Assembly (NCBI GenBank): GCA_964410645.1
Contig: CAYPHV010000015.1
Span: 1-31,515, forward strand
DNA length: 31,515 bases
DNA from: JALTBU01 sp964410645
GTDB taxonomy: Bacteria; Campylobacterota; Campylobacteria; Campylobacterales; Nautiliaceae
Reading direction: 5' to 3'
Both the position numbers and the translations under genes were made by a program. This document shows positions 30,844-31,515 of the stretch, one piece after another. Below the pieces are notes generated by a model. It saw nothing but the letters and a program-made list of their open reading frames with translations, was not told where the DNA came from and made no database searches. The stretch's first letter is position 1. The number at the start of each line of letters is the position of its first letter.

Positions 30844-31515
30844 TCGAATCGTTTCTTAATAAATTTTACAAAAATCAGACGAAATCTGCTCTAAAATTTG
30901 ACAATGTAAGTAGCGAGTCTGTTTCAAGAGAAGAGCATAATAAAAATGAGCCTTATCTTCTTTATGTACATATACCGTTTTGTGAATCTCTCTGCCCTTA
31001 TTGCTCTTTTCACAAATTTGTTCTCGATAAAGATATTGCCAGAGAATATTTTAAGGCGCTAAGAAAAGAACTTCATCTATACAAAAATGCAGGTTATGAT
31101 TTTAAAAGCCTATATATAGGTGGTGGTACACCTACTATTATGATGGACGAACTGGTTGAGACAGTTAATTTAATACATGAACTGTTTAATATTGAAAACA
31201 TATCCATCGAAACTAATCCTAACCATTTAACCGATGAAAATATAAAACTTTTGCAGGATATAAAAGTTGACAGACTAAGTGTGGGTGTTCAGAGTTTTGA
31301 TGACAATCTGCTTAAAAAAATAGGGAGATATCATAAGTATGGCAGCGGTGAAGAAATTAAGAAAAGATTAAAAAATGCTATGGGTCAATTCAATACATTA
31401 AATGTGGACCTTATTTTTAATATGCCGACACAAACAAAAGCAAGCCTTGAAAGAGATCTCGATATCATAGACAGTTTGTTAACTGAACAAGTTACATTCT
31501 ATCCATTGATGAGCT
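30834..31515 (+). CDS. HemN/HemW-type radical SAM protein (3' end outside window)
   Basis: The frame from ATG 30834 is open to the window end (227 codons seen). After a ~45-residue N-terminal part comes YLLYVHIPFCESLCPYCSFH with the CxxxCxxC cluster motif, LYIGGGTPTIMM, ETNPNHLTD, DRLSVGVQSFDDNLLKKIGR and VDLIFNMPTQT, the order of coproporphyrinogen-III-oxidase-like proteins. It is a paralogue of hemW at 10024, not a copy: the N-terminus and many positions differ. Heme-related function (chaperone, ring opening or oxidase) is inferred only. Codon use (several CTA and CTC Leu codons) differs from most neighbours, hinting at transfer. RBS GAGGAGGT. Confidence 0.85.
   Translation, partial: MFIVESFLNKFYKNQTKSALKFDNVSSESVSREEHNKNEPYLLYVHIPFCESLCPYCSFHKFVLDKDIAREYFKALRKELHLYKNAGYDFKSLYIGGGTPTIMMDELVETVNLIHELFNIENISIETNPNHLTDENIKLLQDIKVDRLSVGVQSFDDNLLKKIGRYHKYGSGEEIKKRLKNAMGQFNTLNVDLIFNMPTQTKASLERDLDIIDSLLTEQVTFYPLMS

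Noticed and set aside
1..31515. tRNA, rRNA, CRISPR arrays, transposase genes
   Set aside because: No T-loop or anticodon-arm pattern, no regularly spaced repeats and no transposase or integrase motif seen on either strand.

Overview
The window is a very AT-rich, gene-dense piece of a bacterial chromosome. It carries about 37 protein genes on both strands, mostly in tightly packed operons with 1-4 nt overlaps. I see no rRNA, tRNA, CRISPR array or insertion sequence. The gene set and order point to Campylobacterota (Epsilonproteobacteria): oorDABC, a hemW / nudH-lysC-hobA-holB-folP block, HobA itself (a DnaA partner known only from this group), and the tatD-mltD-rlpA-...-kdsC-lptC-lptA-engB-...-mrdA run. 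Low GC, ferredoxin-dependent 2-oxoglutarate oxidoreductase and the extended -10 promoter style fit a Nautiliaceae-like (Nautilia/Caminibacter/Lebetimonas) member. That placement is inference, not proven by the sequence.

Layout. 1-750: C-terminal part of a CBS-GGDEF signalling protein cut by the window edge. 905-3740: oorDABC, ending in a stem-loop terminator. 3800-5432 (minus): kdsB-pdxA. 5483-9995: trmN6-like methyltransferase, YkgJ-type Cys-cluster protein, TPR lipoprotein, trpC, a membrane protein with a degenerate GGDEF domain, then flgH, which has its own sigma-54 promoter. 10024-11148 (minus): hemW. 11207-15728: nudH-lysC-hobA-holB-folP-thiF-like. 15730-16506 (minus): pdxJ, divergent from rpiB plus a small membrane coiled-coil gene (16594-17347). 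17344-19222 (minus): malic enzyme, then mog. 19356-27296: a cell-envelope cluster (tatD, mltD, rlpA, hisB, kdsC, lptC, lptA, engB, argA-like, mreD-like, mrdA), then cfa with its own promoter. 28514-30508 (minus): a CiaB-like HExxH protein followed by a decayed HAD-phosphatase pseudogene. 30509-31515: divergent promoters, two tiny ORFs and the 5' part of a second HemN/HemW-type radical SAM gene.

How the genes work together. OOR makes or uses 2-oxoglutarate (in autotrophic members of the group, as part of the reductive TCA cycle), and malic enzyme links malate to pyruvate. The envelope genes form a coherent unit for LPS (KdsB, KdsC, LptC, LptA), peptidoglycan synthesis and remodelling (MltD, RlpA, PBP2, probable MreD) and lipid modification (Cfa). 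HobA and HolB tie replication initiation and the clamp loader to a housekeeping operon.

Most worth following up: the degenerate GGDEF protein that keeps its c-di-GMP I-site, whose last codons contain a consensus sigma-54 promoter for flgH; the CiaB-like protein with a metallopeptidase signature and a broken HAD gene behind it; and the right edge, where a 29-codon ORF with a strong RBS overlaps the start of a radical SAM gene whose codon use differs from the rest of the window.
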